The notes under the pieces were generated by a model. The model was not told where the DNA came from. It saw only the letters and a list, made by a program, of their open reading frames with translations, and made no database searches. A stretch of 41,348 bases of DNA from assembly GCA_947473355.1 (NCBI GenBank), contig CANJCQ010000034.1, positions 1-41,348 of the forward strand. Reading direction: 5' to 3'. This DNA comes from Sphingomonadaceae bacterium. Its GTDB lineage: Bacteria > Pseudomonadota > Alphaproteobacteria > Sphingomonadales > Sphingomonadaceae. How positions within the stretch are numbered: position 1 is the stretch's first letter; the number at the start of each line of letters is the position of its first letter. A program made the position numbers and the translations under genes. Positions 1 to 7,255 of this stretch are shown in pieces.

Positions 1-142
1 ACTTGATCGAAAACCTGTTCGCCAAAATCAAGGACTGGCGGCGCATTCACACCCGATATGATCGCTGCGCCCACACCTTCATGTCCGCCATCGCAATCGC
101 CGCTACCGTCATCTTCTGGTTGTGATCAATGAGTCCTGACCC
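1..142 (+). mobile_element. IS5-family insertion sequence, right end (partial)
   Basis: The 3' end of an insertion sequence. It contains the C-terminal codons of an IS5-like DDE transposase and ends in GTCCTGACCC at 133-142. The reverse complement of that end, GGGTCAGGAC, is repeated at 41207-41216, where another copy begins, so the two match as right and left terminal inverted repeats. TA follows the repeat here and precedes it at the other copy, which fits the TA target of many IS5-family (IS427-type) elements. The target duplication cannot be verified because each copy is only half present. Confidence 0.85.
3..125 (+). CDS. IS5-family transposase, C-terminal fragment
   Basis: Forty codons ending in TGA, cut by the window edge. 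The segment starts LIENLFAKIKDWRRI and ends IFWL. A C-terminal N-x-F-x-(K/R)-(I/L)-K-D-(W/F)-R-R-I-x-T-R-Y-(D/E) block is the conserved end of IS5-type transposases, carrying the catalytic Glu (here the E of IEN) followed by the K/R-rich helix. It belongs to the element whose terminal repeat lies 8 bases downstream of the stop. The coding frame is intact in what is visible. The fragment is partial because the sequence ends, not because of a mutation. Confidence 0.85.
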   Translation: MIENLFAKIKDWRRIHTRYDRCAHTFMSAIAIAATVIFWL

Positions 143-189
143 TAGGGCTTAAGTAAACTGTCACCGTAATCTCCCCGTAATCCTAAGTG

Positions 190-951
190 TTATGGCGCCG
201 CAAACTGATGAATAAAATAATACAAGGTTCCATCTTTTGGAAAAGTATGAAAATCTTTCCCATCTGTAAAAACGAAAGCTTCATCGCAATCGGAATTTAT
301 GATAATCCTTCGATTTATTTTATCTACAGCAAGCCAAAACTGTGAGAAATTTTTCAATATTATGAAATTGTTGCAAAATGCATAATTAGAACGGTCGAAG
401 TCGCTATAGGCCTTCATTCGATCCCTCTGCGCATCGAGTCCCGCTGTGCAAATTACAGACACTAGTAAGAGCGTCGCGACCATCGGGATGACCGACGAAA
501 ACTTATATCTTGTGTAAAAATATCCAGATATATATCCAAATATTGCCGAAATTGCAAAATTAGATAGCCCCCAATCGAAATATCCCTCTCTGTATAACCT
601 CGTAAATATTGGAACGTATATAATTATTGCCCAAATCATTATAAATAATAATTCAGTAATGGGCGAGCTTGTCAGACTGGCTTGAGAGCGATACTTTGTT
701 ACATAATGTGATAACGACGATGTCAACGTCATTATTGAAATACTTATTAACGTCAAAAAATATACTGGGATAACATCTCGGAGAGATAGTGAGAAAACGT
801 CGGACGGAGATCCAAAATTGTAAATTCCGGATCCAAAAAAATGATGGTACAAAAATTGATATATAAAACAGATTGTTAAATGCGCCATCGGGATAATGAC
901 AATTGCATCTTTCAGTTTCTCTCGATCCAGCAATTTAGATTGCCTAGCCAC
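190..951 (-). CDS. AT-rich hypothetical multi-pass membrane protein
   Basis: Not recognised. A 253-residue protein starting at a GTG 9 bases after the nrdB stop on the same strand. About five hydrophobic segments are visible, near residues 16-36, 57-81, 99-117, 128-146 and 152-170, followed by a soluble C-terminal part of about 80 residues with charged and aromatic residues. The coding sequence is strikingly AT-rich (many AAA, AAT, ATA and TTT codons) compared with the GC-rich genes on its right, and it lies directly beside an IS copy. That argues for recent acquisition. The stop is only about 45 bases from the IS end, so the downstream flank may have been remodelled. A later ATG at residue 22 is an alternative start, but it would cut into the first membrane segment. 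No function can be assigned. Confidence 0.65.
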   Translation of the reverse strand: MARQSKLLDREKLKDAIVIIPMAHLTICFIYQFLYHHFFGSGIYNFGSPSDVFSLSLRDVIPVYFLTLISISIMTLTSSLSHYVTKYRSQASLTSSPITELLFIMIWAIIIYVPIFTRLYREGYFDWGLSNFAISAIFGYISGYFYTRYKFSSVIPMVATLLLVSVICTAGLDAQRDRMKAYSDFDRSNYAFCNNFIILKNFSQFWLAVDKINRRIIINSDCDEAFVFTDGKDFHTFPKDGTLYYFIHQFAAP

Positions 952-960
952 AATTAGGCC

Positions 961-2019
961 TCACTCCGCCGCCGCCGCATCCCCGAACATATCCGGCTCA
1001 CCCGCCCCCGGCACATCATCCTCGGCGCCATCGTTGGCCTTGGCCTTCCGGCGCTGGTCAAAGTTGGCCCAGACAGAGTTCCAGTCGCCCTTGGTGGCGC
1101 CCTTGGAATATTCCGTCGCGCGGGTTTCGAAGAAGTTGGCGTGTTCCACGCCGTTGAGCAGCGGCGCGAGCCACGGCAGCGGGTGGTCTTCGATCATGTA
1201 GATTTCGGGCAGGCCGAGCTGGCCGAGGCGCCAATCGGCGATGTAGCGGATGTAGCGTTTGATTTCCTTGGCGCTCATGCCGGGGACCGGGCCTTGCTCA
1301 AAGGCAAGATCGATGAAGGCATCTTCCAGCCGCACGGTCTTCTGGCAGCAATCGATGATGTCTTCCTTGACGCTCTTGGTCAGGCAGCCGCGTTCCTGCG
1401 TGAAGGTGTGGAACAGCTTGGTGATGCCTTCGCAGTGCAGGCTCTCATCACGCACTGACCAGGTGACGATCTGGCCCATGCCCTTCATCTTGTTAAACCG
1501 CGGGAAGTTCATCAGCATGGCGAAGCTGGCGAACAGTTGCAGCCCTTCGGTGAACCCGCCGAACATGGCGAGGGTGCGCGCGATATCCTCGTCGTTTTCG
1601 ACGCCGAAGGTGTGCAGATAATCGTGCTTGGCGCGCAGTTCCTCATATTCGAGGAACATGCCATATTCGCTTTCGGGCATGCCGATGGTGTCAAGCAGGT
1701 GGCTGTAGGCCGCGATGTGGACCGTCTCCATGTTGGAGAAGGCAGCGAGCATCATCTTGATCTCGGTCGGCTTGAACACCCGGCCATATTGCTCGTGATA
1801 GCAGTTCTGGACCTCGATATCGGCCTGGGTGAAGAAGCGGAAGATTTGTGTCAGCAGATTGCGCTCGTGGTCGCTGAGGTTCTGCGCCCAATCGCGGCAA
1901 TCCTCACCCAGCGGCACTTCCTCGGCCATCCAGTGGATCTGCTGCTGGCGTTTCCACATGTCATAGGCCCAGGGATATTCGAAGGGCTTGTAGGTCTTGC
2001 GGGCTTCAAGGAGGGGCAT
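961..2019 (-). CDS. nrdB: Ribonucleoside-diphosphate reductase, beta subunit (class Ia)
   Basis: The R2 subunit, which carries the diiron-tyrosyl radical used by NrdA to reduce ribonucleotides to deoxyribonucleotides. Its 352 residues are a normal length. The metal and radical residues can be placed: D67 in FTQADIE, E98 and H101 in METVHIAAY, radical Tyr105 in the same motif, then E158 in GGFTEGLQL and E192 and H195 in VRDESLH. The C-terminus is acidic and Ala-rich after a conserved NFFETRATEYSKG stretch; the last residues of R2 normally dock onto R1. The gene lies on the same strand as nrdA but is separated from it by six small genes. It is preceded by an inverted-repeat element in its 5' flank, so it may have its own promoter. 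Confidence 0.96.
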   Translation of the reverse strand: MPLLEARKTYKPFEYPWAYDMWKRQQQIHWMAEEVPLGEDCRDWAQNLSDHERNLLTQIFRFFTQADIEVQNCYHEQYGRVFKPTEIKMMLAAFSNMETVHIAAYSHLLDTIGMPESEYGMFLEYEELRAKHDYLHTFGVENDEDIARTLAMFGGFTEGLQLFASFAMLMNFPRFNKMKGMGQIVTWSVRDESLHCEGITKLFHTFTQERGCLTKSVKEDIIDCCQKTVRLEDAFIDLAFEQGPVPGMSAKEIKRYIRYIADWRLGQLGLPEIYMIEDHPLPWLAPLLNGVEHANFFETRATEYSKGATKGDWNSVWANFDQRRKAKANDGAEDDVPGAGEPDMFGDAAAAE

Positions 2020-2054
2020 GGGCTTAGGCCTTGGTTAGGAATGGGGTGGAAAGG

Positions 2055-2230
2055 GGTTTCGCGCAAAGGCGCAGAGAAGGAAGAAAGAACGCAGAGAGGT
2101 TTTGCCAGGCGCCGCAGGCACTCGCCAATGACGCGCCGTGGCTGATGATGACGCCGAACTGCAAAGGGGCTTCGTCCAAGGCGCGACGCCTCTGCGAACT
2201 CCCTGAATCTCTGCGCCTCTGCGCGAAACC
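2055..2230. repeat. Intergenic inverted-repeat element (long hairpin)
   Basis: Nearly all of the gap between nrdB and the GST gene is one imperfect inverted repeat. The left arm (2055-2099) opens GGTTTCGCGCAAAGGCGCAG and the right arm (2186-2230) ends as its complement, with one mismatch in the first 23 pairs; pairing then degrades. A core of about 85 bases separates the arms. The CGCAGAG/CTCTGCG units recur inside each arm. It looks like a dispersed, non-coding repeat that would fold into a long stem in RNA or single-stranded DNA. Short open frames inside it (Arg-rich RAQRRR-type peptides) are by-products of the repeat. Confidence 0.7.
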
Positions 2231-2238
2231 AATCATCA

Positions 2239-2979
2239 TCACATCTTCACCACAGCAGAAAAATCGGCGGGCGGCACTGCATCTGTGCGCCCGAAAAACT
2301 TGTCGAGGTCTTCGCCGCTGGCCGCCTTGCGGGTCGCTTCGGCAATCGCGGTGAAACCCTCATGCGAGCGGGCCAGCGCGCGCTGGACAGCCGGACGGCT
2401 TGCGACTGCTGCCCGCCATCGGACCAGCGCGGGATAGAGGGCAGAATCGAAGCCGTGGGGCTCTAGATAGTTGGCCCAGGGCTGCATCGCCATGTCGGCA
2501 ATCGAATAATCCCCACCTGCGATCCATTCGCGGTCAGACATGCGTTCATCGAGCAGGCGATAGAGCTTTTCGGCAGCGGCGGCATAGCGCGCTTCGGCAT
2601 AGGGCTCGGTGCCCGAGGCGAGGACCAGGCGGAAGTGGTTGAGCTGGCCGAGCAAAGGCCCAAAATTGGCCATCTGCATGAACAGCCATTGCATGACTTC
2701 GGCGCGGGCTGGCTGCGCGGCGGGGAGGAATTTGCCTTCACGCTCGGCCAGATAATGCAGGATCGCGCCCGATTCGGCGATAGTGACGCCGTGATCCGGA
2801 TCCTGCAGCACCGGCACCTTGCCCAATGGGTTGAGCTTGAGGAACTCGGGGTTGAACTGCTCCTGCTTGAACACCGCAACGTGGCGTAGCTCATATTCAA
2901 GGCCGCACTCTTCCAGCATCAAGACCACCTTGGTGACATTGGGGCTGTTCATGCCGTGGAGGATCAGGGGTTGGGCCAT
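2239..2979 (-). CDS. Glutathione S-transferase family protein
   Basis: A cytosolic GST of 246 residues. The N-terminal thioredoxin-like domain covers about residues 4-85. The active-site region is MNSPNVTKV (N11/S12), with the cis-Pro motif KVPVL near residue 54 and the glutathione gamma-Glu-binding ESGAI near 69. A helical C-terminal domain follows. The N-S-P active-site pattern and layout resemble the Ure2p/YfcG (Nu-class) group, which often acts as disulfide-bond oxidoreductases. The substrate is unknown. It is the last gene of a run that includes three cupins; the cupin stop is 2 bases from its start, so it is probably co-transcribed and translationally coupled with them. A role in detoxification or thioether chemistry with the cupins is inference. 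Confidence 0.88.
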   Translation of the reverse strand: MAQPLILHGMNSPNVTKVVLMLEECGLEYELRHVAVFKQEQFNPEFLKLNPLGKVPVLQDPDHGVTIAESGAILHYLAEREGKFLPAAQPARAEVMQWLFMQMANFGPLLGQLNHFRLVLASGTEPYAEARYAAAAEKLYRLLDERMSDREWIAGGDYSIADMAMQPWANYLEPHGFDSALYPALVRWRAAVASRPAVQRALARSHEGFTAIAEATRKAASGEDLDKFFGRTDAVPPADFSAVVKM

Positions 2980-2981
2980 GG

Positions 2982-3461
2982 TCAGCGCTCCAAAGGCTCG
3001 GCGGGGAGCACGAACGTGAGCAGGCGGGCGATCTTGCCGCCGTCATTACGCCAGCCGTGCACTGCGCCCCGGCAAATGCCGATATCGCCCTGCCGCAGCA
3101 CGACGTCCCCGGCTTCGAGCACCAGCACCACTTCGCCTTCGATCACATAGAAGTGATCGGCAGTGTCCGTGTAGTGCATGCCGGGATCGTCCTTGCCGAG
3201 GCCCGGGCCATATTCGGCGAGCATCACCGAGTAGACGGGATCGGTGAGCAGGTGCATGCCGAAAGGGGCGAAGCCGCCTGCGAAGGGCGCGGCGTTATCG
3301 ACCCGGCCGACTGCGCCGTTCCACAGGCAGGTCACGGCCATCGTCTGGGGGTCAGTCTGCGGCATTGCCTCATTTGAGACGACGCAGCTGCGCCCGTCAG
3401 CGCCGGTGGCGGCGACGATGCGGCGCGTTGGTGTCCGATTGGCTGCGCCATTTTGCGTCAT
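2982..3461 (-). CDS. Cupin-domain protein (first of three tandem paralogues)
   Basis: A 159-residue single-domain cupin. The N-terminal part has the RRIVAATGADGRSCVVSN segment shared with its two neighbours (basic RR, then G-x-D/N-G-x-S). The conserved double-stranded beta-helix follows, with MHYTDTADHFYVIEGEV as cupin motif 1 and the CRGAVHGWRND segment as motif 2. The likely metal ligands are the motif 1 histidines, the Glu of EGEV and the motif 2 His. This is the most diverged copy: it has an H-Y-T-D-T and D-H-F where the others have H-A-T-D-T and D-Y-L. Its start overlaps the preceding cupin stop by 4 bases (ATGA). The enzymatic role is not known; cupins of this kind are common beside aromatic-degradation genes. 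Confidence 0.85.
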   Translation of the reverse strand: MTQNGAANRTPTRRIVAATGADGRSCVVSNEAMPQTDPQTMAVTCLWNGAVGRVDNAAPFAGGFAPFGMHLLTDPVYSVMLAEYGPGLGKDDPGMHYTDTADHFYVIEGEVVLVLEAGDVVLRQGDIGICRGAVHGWRNDGGKIARLLTFVLPAEPLER

Positions 3462-3916
3462 ACGGTGCGCCCTTTTCCGACAGGATTTGCAGGTAATGTG
3501 ACGCTGACCATAGTGGCTGGCTGGTCGGTATCGTTGCGCCAGGCGTGGATCACGCCGCGATCGACGATGAGGTCGCCTGGGTGCAGCACCACTTCGTCCG
3601 CCTCCAGCTGCATCACGATCTCGCCGCTCAGCACGACAAGATAGTCAAGCGTATCAGTGGCATGCATGTAGGGACCCATGTTGGGCGGGAAGGTCACGAA
3701 CATGAAATTGCTGCCGCCATCGTGGAGGTGCTCCATGGCATAGGGCACCGCCGCATCTTCGGGGCTGGAGTTATCGGCCGGGATCGCGGCAGTGCGCCAG
3801 ATCAGGTCGCTGGATCCGCTGAGCTGCGGCACCGGCCCATCGATCTGGATGCAACTTTTGCCATCAGAATCAATGCCAATGACGACTCTGCGGGAACTTG
3901 GGCGGGGGCTGTTCAT
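3458..3916 (-). CDS. Cupin-domain protein (second of three tandem paralogues)
   Basis: A single-domain cupin of 152 residues, close in layout to its two flanking paralogues. It opens with RRVVIGIDSDGKSCIQIDG, then a region PADNSSPEDAAVPYAMEHLHDGG shared in pattern with the third copy (PADNSGNQDTSEPY). The motif 1 stretch is MHATDTLDYLVVLSGEIVM and motif 2 is DRGVIHAWRND. Retained His and Glu positions suggest that metal binding is possible. Its start and stop each overlap the neighbouring cupins by 4 bases, so the three are translated as a coupled unit. The function is unassigned. Confidence 0.87.
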   Translation of the reverse strand: MNSPRPSSRRVVIGIDSDGKSCIQIDGPVPQLSGSSDLIWRTAAIPADNSSPEDAAVPYAMEHLHDGGSNFMFVTFPPNMGPYMHATDTLDYLVVLSGEIVMQLEADEVVLHPGDLIVDRGVIHAWRNDTDQPATMVSVTLPANPVGKGRTV

Positions 3917-4386
3917 ACCGTCCTCCCCTTGCCAACCGGATGCGCCGGAATGTTGACAGCCACAGCAACGCAGGGCCTATCCGACAGGTTGCGCCAGCCG
4001 TGAAAGACGCCGCGATCAACCACCAGATCGCCCGGGCCAAGGAGGGCCTCGCCCTTTTCGGTCACCAAGGTGACGTGGCCCGAGAGGATCACCAGATAGT
4101 CAATGGTATCAGTGGCATGCATGTGTTCATGGGTGCCGGGCGGGAAGGTGCAGATCGCGAATGTGCTGCCGGGATTGTGCAGCATTTCAACGGTGTAGGG
4201 CTCGGAGGTATCCTGGTTGCCCGAATTGTCGGCAGGCTGGACCTTGCTCTGCCAGACCAGAGCCGCGCTGATATCGGCGAGCACCGGCACCAGGCCATCG
4301 ATTATGACCGCGCTCTGGCCCTTGTCGTTCAGGCCAGTGACGACGCGGCGGTGGCTCAGCAAGGATTCATGGGTAAATTGGGTCAT
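3913..4386 (-). CDS. Cupin-domain protein (third of three tandem paralogues)
   Basis: A 157-residue cupin when started at the ATG giving MTQFTHESLL. An upstream start 75 bases earlier would run into the preceding membrane-protein gene and adds no conserved sequence. The protein has the shared RRVVTGLNDKGQSAVIIDG segment, the PADNSGNQDTSEPY segment, motif 1 HMHATDTIDYLVILSG and motif 2 DRGVFHGWRNL. It is the first cupin in transcription order and overlaps the next by 4 bases. Compared with the second copy it keeps almost every motif residue, so these two look like a more recent duplication than the first copy. Function unknown. Confidence 0.87.
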   Translation of the reverse strand: MTQFTHESLLSHRRVVTGLNDKGQSAVIIDGLVPVLADISAALVWQSKVQPADNSGNQDTSEPYTVEMLHNPGSTFAICTFPPGTHEHMHATDTIDYLVILSGHVTLVTEKGEALLGPGDLVVDRGVFHGWRNLSDRPCVAVAVNIPAHPVGKGRTV

Positions 4387-4391
4387 GATTG

Positions 4392-4769
4392 TCACTTCCA
4401 CCACCAGCGCGGGGTCAGCCCCCGCGAGTTCCGCACGCGCCACATCTGGATATACATCCAAAGGCCGGTCAGGGCGAAGAACAGCATGGCGAAGCCGGAG
4501 AAGATTGAAATCCAGGTTCCCAGCGGGCCGAAGCTTTCGCCCGAATGGAGATGATGCAGAAAGCTCTCCCAGGCATGCGCGCTATCCGGGCCGAACTTGG
4601 GCCTGCAGGTCATGCTGTCCGGGCACATAAAACCCGCCGGGACTGCCGCAGCTGGCGGATCCTCGCCGTCGGACTGGAACGCCGCAAACTGACTCATCAC
4701 TCCGGTTGCGGAAATCCACAGCAGGAACACGCCGAAGACAACTGACAGCCAACGATGGTATTTGCGCAT
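4392..4769 (-). CDS. PepSY-associated transmembrane protein
   Basis: A 125-residue protein with an N-terminal membrane segment (KYHRWLSVVFGVFLLWISATG, about residues 4-25), a periplasmic loop, and a second segment near residues 83-110 (GTWISIFSGFAMLFFALTGLWMYIQMW). The R-x-x-H-R-W start and the second segment ending GLWMYI match the PepSY_TM family, often tied to iron-uptake or reductase loci. The loop holds two cysteines (CPDSMTC). It ends 5 bases upstream of the third cupin's ATG on the same strand, so it is likely in the same transcript. The role is unknown. Confidence 0.75.
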   Translation of the reverse strand: MRKYHRWLSVVFGVFLLWISATGVMSQFAAFQSDGEDPPAAAVPAGFMCPDSMTCRPKFGPDSAHAWESFLHHLHSGESFGPLGTWISIFSGFAMLFFALTGLWMYIQMWRVRNSRGLTPRWWWK

Positions 4770-4820
4770 TTCTAAATGGGCCCTGTCGTAAGTTCAACTC
4801 AGACCGCCTGCCCTGTCACG

Positions 4821-5057
4821 TCAGATCTGGCTGGCGAAGTGAACCGCTGCCCAGTCGCTGACCACCAGCAGAATCGCCAGTGCGACACGGTTGATCAACA
4901 CCGTGCGGTCCGTGAGCGGCGGCATTTCACGTCCGATCAAGGCGCTTAATGCCTTGTTGTTGTTGGCAATCACGCGTCTGACATCGACGAACACATAGAC
5001 GATAACCGCGCTCCACAGCGCGAGCACGATCCATGCGATCACTGGCATGCCAGGCAT
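4821..5057 (-). CDS. Small hypothetical membrane protein
   Basis: A 78-residue protein with two hydrophobic segments, about residues 5-25 (VIAWIVLALWSAVIVYVFV) and 56-75 (VALAILLVVSDWAAVHFA), joined by a basic, polar loop. The start lies inside the last codons of nrdA; using the second ATG (three residues later) shortens the overlap. The overlap with nrdA suggests translational coupling. I do not recognise the family. Two-helix proteins of this size are common in sphingomonads without known function. Confidence 0.6.
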   Translation of the reverse strand: MPGMPVIAWIVLALWSAVIVYVFVDVRRVIANNNKALSALIGREMPPLTDRTVLINRVALAILLVVSDWAAVHFASQI

Positions 5058-7255
5058 TCCTCATAGTCAGTCTGCGCCGCCAGCTCGATGATTGGAGCCT
5101 CGGCAGTGTTGTCCGCCTCAACCCCGCCGGCGAAGCCCGCCCGCTGCACGCTCTTCGAGCGCAGGTAATACAGCGACTTGATGCCGCGCTCCCACGCCTG
5201 ATAGTGCAGCATCATCAGGTCCCACTTGTCGACGTCCGCCGGGATATAAAGGTTCAGGCTCTGCGCCTGATCGATATAGGGCGTACGGTCCGCCGCGAAT
5301 TCAAGCAGCCAGCGCTGGTCGATCTCGAAGCTGGTCTTGTAGGTCGCCTTCTCCTCCGGCGAGAGGAAATCGAGGCTCTGGACCGAGCCGCCGTGCTCGA
5401 GGATCAGGTTCCAGACGTTGTTCGAATCCTTGCTCTTCGCTTGCAGCAGCTTTTCAAGGTAAGGGTTCTTGACGACGAAGCTGCCCGACAGGGTCTTGTG
5501 GGTATAGATGTTGGCCGGGATCGGCTCGATGCAGGCAGAAGTGCCGCCGCAGATGATGCTGATCGAAGCCGTCGGCGCGATCGCCATCTTGCAGGAGAAG
5601 CGCTGCATCACGCCCATGTCCTCGGCATCGGGGCAAGCACCGCGTTCCTGCGCCAGCATCAGCGAGGCTTCATCCGCCTTGGCGCCGATGTGTTTGAACA
5701 TCTTGAGGTTCCAGGCCTTGGCCATGGCGCTCTCGAAACCGATGCCCTTCATCTGCAGGAAGGAATGGAAGCCCATAACCCCCATGCCGACCGAACGCTC
5801 GCGCATTGCCGAATACTTGGCGCGAGCCATTTCGGGCGGCGCGCGGTCGATATAGTCCTGCAGCACATTATCGAGGAAACGCAGCACGTCCTCGATGAAC
5901 ATCCTGTCCTCGTGCCAATCTTCCCAGGTCTCAAGGTTAAGGCTGGAAAGGCAGCACACCGCGGTGCGATCGTTACCGAGGTGGTCGCGGCCAGTCGGCA
6001 GCGTGATTTCCGAGCACAGGTTCGAAGTCGAAACCTTGAGCCCCAGATCGCGGTGATGCTTGGGCATCATCCGGTTCACTGTGTCGGAGAAGACGATGTA
6101 TGGTTCGCCGGTAGCCAGCCGCGTCTCGACCAGCTTCTGGAACAGCGAACGCGCATCGACTGTAGCGCGCACCGAGCCGTCCTTGGGGCTGCGCAAGTGG
6201 AACTCGGTGCCCGCGCCGACTGCTTCCATGAATTCGTCGGTCAGCAGCACGCCGTGATGCAGGTTCAGCGCCTTGCGGTTGAAATCGCCGCTGGGCTTCC
6301 TGATTTCGAGGAATTCCTCGATTTCCGGATGTGACACATCGAGATAGCAGGCCGCCGAGCCGCGCCGCAGCGATCCTTGCGAAATTGCCAGCGTCAGACT
6401 GTCCATCACCCGCACGAAAGGAATGATGCCGCTGGTCTTACCATTAAGCCCAACCGGCTCACCGATGCCGCGCACCTGACCCCAGTATGTGCCGATGCCG
6501 CCGCCGCGGCTGGCCAGCCAGACATTTTCGTTCCAGGTGTTGACGATGCCCTCGAGGCTGTCATCGACCGAATTGAGATAACAGCTGATCGGCAAACCGC
6601 GCCCGGTACCGCCGTTCGACAGCACTGGCGTTGCCGGCATGAACCACAGCTTCGAAATATAGTCATAGAGCCGCTGGGCATGGTCCTGATCATCGGCATA
6701 GGCATCGGCGACGCGGGCGAAGAGATCCTGATAGGTCTCGCCGGGCAGCAGATAGCGGTCGTCAAGGGTATCCTTGCCAAAGTCGGTCAGCAGCACATCG
6801 CGCGCGCTATCGGTAACAATAGTGAAACGCCGCGCCATGATTTCCTTGGAGCCGGATGCAGCAGCAGGCTGCGCCCCGGCAGCAGCTTCAGCCATAGCGC
6901 TGACCGCACCGGCCAAGGCCGCCGAGCCCAGCTGTTCGACCAGATCGGCCGATCCCGCATCGATCTTTTCCGCCATCCGCATTGCCGGGCCCTCGCCCGC
7001 CTCCATTGCTTTTGCATCCGTCGTTGCCGCATTCGACTCTGCCACATCTGACTCTGGCACATCTAACTCTGGCACAAGCCCGTCAACTTCATGCAAGCCA
7101 GCCTCATCGCCAGCCGAATCTGCCCCGCGCGTATTTCTCAAATCCACTTCACTGCCCCCAATCCTGAACCACATCCCCAGAACCAATACCGGTCGGCAGG
7201 CATCTGCCATGTTCCGCATTCGTTCGATTCGCCGGGCAAGCGCCCTGTCTAACAC
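5039..7255 (-). CDS. nrdA: Ribonucleoside-diphosphate reductase, alpha subunit (class Ia)
   Basis: The R1 catalytic subunit. Active-site residues are visible: C225 in LPISCYLN, the N412-x-C414-x-E416 triad in NLCSE, the partner Cys in TAVCCLSSLNL (434/435), the radical-transfer Tyr pair in SLYYLRSKS, and the C-terminal redox pair C734/C737 in EECLACQ. PTASIS and ICGGTSACIEP are further family signatures. No ATP-cone is evident before the core. The conserved core begins near residue 141 (RRFTIVTD). The roughly 140 residues before it are Ala/Glu-rich and hold a pentapeptide repeat. The start is uncertain: the longest frame opens with GTG, and ATGs at residues 16, 28, 91 or 93 are alternatives. 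No clear NrdR box was seen upstream, but a 7-bp inverted repeat lies just before the start. Confidence 0.94.
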   Translation of the reverse strand: MLDRALARRIERMRNMADACRPVLVLGMWFRIGGSEVDLRNTRGADSAGDEAGLHEVDGLVPELDVPESDVAESNAATTDAKAMEAGEGPAMRMAEKIDAGSADLVEQLGSAALAGAVSAMAEAAAGAQPAAASGSKEIMARRFTIVTDSARDVLLTDFGKDTLDDRYLLPGETYQDLFARVADAYADDQDHAQRLYDYISKLWFMPATPVLSNGGTGRGLPISCYLNSVDDSLEGIVNTWNENVWLASRGGGIGTYWGQVRGIGEPVGLNGKTSGIIPFVRVMDSLTLAISQGSLRRGSAACYLDVSHPEIEEFLEIRKPSGDFNRKALNLHHGVLLTDEFMEAVGAGTEFHLRSPKDGSVRATVDARSLFQKLVETRLATGEPYIVFSDTVNRMMPKHHRDLGLKVSTSNLCSEITLPTGRDHLGNDRTAVCCLSSLNLETWEDWHEDRMFIEDVLRFLDNVLQDYIDRAPPEMARAKYSAMRERSVGMGVMGFHSFLQMKGIGFESAMAKAWNLKMFKHIGAKADEASLMLAQERGACPDAEDMGVMQRFSCKMAIAPTASISIICGGTSACIEPIPANIYTHKTLSGSFVVKNPYLEKLLQAKSKDSNNVWNLILEHGGSVQSLDFLSPEEKATYKTSFEIDQRWLLEFAADRTPYIDQAQSLNLYIPADVDKWDLMMLHYQAWERGIKSLYYLRSKSVQRAGFAGGVEADNTAEAPIIELAAQTDYEECLACQ
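7035..7079. repeat. Three tandem 15-bp units inside the nrdA 5' region
   Basis: Three 15-base units follow each other (GACTCTGCCACATCT, GACTCTGGCACATCT, AACTCTGGCACAAGC). On the minus strand they encode V-P-E-L-D, V-P-E-S-D and V-A-E-S-N, an acidic pentapeptide repeat in the variable N-terminal extension of NrdA. The unit is a multiple of three, so copy-number change keeps the frame. Confidence 0.75.

Noticed and set aside
5033..6334. Long open frame antisense to nrdA
   Set aside because: GC-rich third-position bias of nrdA produces it; no domain or motif is visible.
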